NCBI GenBank assembly: GCA_947463975.1
Contig: CANHUW010000002.1
Span: 1 to 31,610, forward strand
DNA length: 31,610 nt
From: Bacteroidota bacterium
GTDB lineage: Bacteria; Bacteroidota; Bacteroidia; Chitinophagales; Chitinophagaceae
Reading direction: 5' to 3'
Made by a program: the position numbers and the translations under genes. Below, piece after piece: positions 30,333 to 31,610 of this stretch. How positions within the stretch are numbered: the first letter of the stretch is position 1; each line of letters starts with the position of its first letter. The notes under the pieces are model-generated. The model made no database searches and had not been told where the DNA came from. It saw only the letters and a list, made by a program, of their open reading frames with translations.

Positions 30333-31412
30333 TTAGCGACCACCGCCACCTCTTCTGCCTCCACCTACAAAATTTCCACCTCCACCGCCACTGTTCCCAC
30401 CACTAAAGCCACCACCACCACTGTTGAAACTTGGGCTGCTATTAGATCTAACTGGAGCTGAATTAAAATTATTATTGTTAGAAAAACGAGAAGGTCTTTC
30501 TAATGAATTAGAATTATTTGATCTGTTATTGTAAGCAGCATTGCTACTCACGGCTCTTCTCATTAAACTTCCAAAATTATTGTTGTTTACAGTAGCACTA
30601 TTTACATTTCTTGACCTTCCACTATTCATATTGGTATTTGGTCTAAAACTACTACCATTGAAACTTCGATTATTGTTATTGTAACCTGCAAGATTGGTTC
30701 TACTTGGCTGCATTGGGATACGCTCTCTGAATCTTACAACATTATTTGGGAAACCGATGCCACCTCCATAAAATATCGGTCCATAAGGATTCCAGTAACC
30801 TGCAAAATATGGGTTCCAGCCTCCCCATCCACCGAAACCTCCCCATCCACCGAAACCTCCCCATCCACCGAAACCTCCCCATCCACCGAAACCTCCCCAT
30901 CCACCAAAACCGCCTCCCCATCCACCAAATCCACCGAACCATGGATCCCAAGCCCAATTATTCCATCCACCGAAACCACCCCATCCACCAAAACCTCCGA
31001 ACCATGGATCCCATCCCCAGCCGTTTAAACCTCCCCAGCCAATTCCTACATTGCCAAAACCCCATCCTCCAAAACCCATTCCGTAACCCATTGCTAAACT
31101 CATTCTATAACTAGGGTTATTCCAGTAGCCAAAATCGTCAATGGTAGACCATCTATTTCTATTAGCTACTTTTAATCTTAAAAAACGATCGTCTTGATAG
31201 TTTTGGTATTCTTGATAATTTTCTTCTTGTGTAGTATTTGTATTTACTTCAACATCATTGGATACTTCTGTATTCGGGGTATCGTAGAGGTCATCTTTTG
31301 CAATGCTTGCAGTAGTTTGTTGTAAACTGGTACAGCTTGTTTGCAATAAACTAAATGCCAATAAGCCAAAGCCTAGGACGCCAAAATGGATGTTAGTTTT
31401 TAGATTTTTCAT
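30333..31412 (-). CDS. Gly/Trp-rich tandem-repeat lipoprotein, function unknown
   Basis: A 359-residue secreted protein. The N-terminus MKNLKTNIHFGVLGFGLLAFSLLQTSC is a lipoprotein-type signal with Cys27 (the -3 position is Gln, so slightly off consensus). An acidic Asn/Gln/Tyr-rich segment (about 40-75) is followed by DDRFLRLKVANRNRW, then a core of GGFGGW hexapeptides with two longer copies ending WDPWFGGFGGWGG, then an Asn/Ser/Arg-rich region and a Gly-rich end (GGGRRGGGGR). I know no function; low complexity suggests a surface or envelope structural or adhesive protein. ATG 31412 is chosen over ATG 31454 because it puts the signal peptide at the N-terminus. Confidence 0.75.
   Translation of the reverse strand: MKNLKTNIHFGVLGFGLLAFSLLQTSCTSLQQTTASIAKDDLYDTPNTEVSNDVEVNTNTTQEENYQEYQNYQDDRFLRLKVANRNRWSTIDDFGYWNNPSYRMSLAMGYGMGFGGWGFGNVGIGWGGLNGWGWDPWFGGFGGWGGFGGWNNWAWDPWFGGFGGWGGGFGGWGGFGGWGGFGGWGGFGGWGGFGGWGGWNPYFAGYWNPYGPIFYGGGIGFPNNVVRFRERIPMQPSRTNLAGYNNNNRSFNGSSFRPNTNMNSGRSRNVNSATVNNNNFGSLMRRAVSSNAAYNNRSNNSNSLERPSRFSNNNNFNSAPVRSNSSPSFNSGGGGFSGGNSGGGGGNFVGGGRRGGGGR
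30821..30910. repeat. 18-bp tandem repeat encoding GGFGGW
   Basis: Five copies of CTCCCCATCCACCGAAAC; four are identical and the last has A for G at one site. The unit is a multiple of 3 so copy-number change keeps the frame. A related diverged block lies at about 30961-31015, and a GAACCATGGATCCCA stretch (encoding WDPWF) occurs twice near 30936 and 31001. Confidence 0.93.
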
Positions 31413-31547
31413 GTTACGATATTTTTTGGTTTTAATATGCCCCTGATTTAGCATACTTTTGACAACCTAAAGGTACAAAAGTTTAATATATAGAGCGTTT
31501 TTCGTAGATGAATTGTTACTACTAAAAATGTTAATATTTTATCAATT

Positions 31548-31610
31548 ATGGCAAAGGAATTAATGACAAGAGCACAAGACTATTCTCAATGGTACAATGA
31601 CCTAATTATA
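31548..31610 (+). CDS. proS: Prolyl-tRNA synthetase, first 21 codons only
   Basis: The reading frame from ATG 31548 runs to the window edge and encodes MAKELMTRAQDYSQWYNDLII, which matches the start of the archaeal/eukaryotic-type prolyl-tRNA synthetase (…R..DYSQWYNELV…) used by Bacteroidota. It is divergent from the Gly/Trp-rich lipoprotein gene; the 135-bp gap between them must hold both promoters, but I see no clean -7 match for either. The rest of the gene lies outside the window. Confidence 0.85.
   Translation, partial: MAKELMTRAQDYSQWYNDLII

Noticed and set aside
30821..30910. 18-bp direct repeats as a CRISPR array
   Set aside because: Units are contiguous with no spacers and encode hexapeptides in frame.
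30746..31114. Plus-strand reading frame with repeated NLPIHR units
   Set aside because: It is the antisense shadow of the GGFGGW repeats, which have a signal peptide and coherent protein in the other strand.

Overview
The window (about 31.6 kb, roughly 35-37% G+C by eye) looks like chromosomal core DNA of a member of the Bacteroidota, most likely Chitinophagaceae-like. The evidence is: -7 boxes of the Bacteroidota form TAnnTTTG close to start codons, no Shine-Dalgarno sequences, and lineage-typical families (a Porin_10-type putative porin, a HYC_CC_PP protein, an RND pump fused to a TolC-like domain, a PRiA4b-type protein next to miaA, an active/inactive M16 peptidase pair, a FadL-like outer membrane protein). 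The genus is not determined. I see no tRNA or rRNA gene, prophage, insertion sequence or CRISPR array.

Layout. 1-1702: 3' part of clpB, closed by a strong terminator. 1764-5858: a TetA-like MFS exporter, then a trimeric-type purine nucleoside phosphorylase only 8 nt ahead of a putative porin. 5915-12866: a metal-handling block made of a Cys/His-rich HYC_CC_PP protein, a secreted HMA-domain protein with a Cys-rich tail, a terminator, a small exported protein, a CusA/CzcA pump fused to an outer-membrane-factor domain, and a lipoprotein adaptor (CusB-like). 12875-15968 (minus): a tightly coupled three-gene operon, M42 metallopeptidase, class I glutamine amidotransferase, ATP-grasp-like protein. 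16057-17046: a LuxE-like adenylating protein. 17047-17160: two abutting pentanucleotide microsatellites. 17161-18609 (minus): a membrane protein with a large exported domain and a possible cytoplasmic winged helix. 18610-18925: an AT-rich gap with two hairpins and possibly a small RNA.

18926-25224 is mostly housekeeping: an EamA transporter, dapD, the tRNA-modification enzyme tsaC, a GT2 glycosyltransferase, CCA-adding enzyme, a PRiA4b-type acidic protein and miaA. 25293-28708 encodes an active M16 zinc protease and its inactive partner, which carries an extra C-terminal domain. A bidirectional terminator separates them from 28782-31412 (minus), which encodes a FadL-type outer membrane protein and a Gly/Trp-rich repeat lipoprotein. 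The window ends in the first 21 codons of proS.

Working together: the 5.9-12.9 kb block should capture and export a soft metal (copper or a zinc-like ion) from periplasm to outside. cca, miaA and tsaC all act on tRNA. The most system-like unexplained unit is the peptidase, amidotransferase and ATP-grasp operon; its substrate cannot be read from the sequence.
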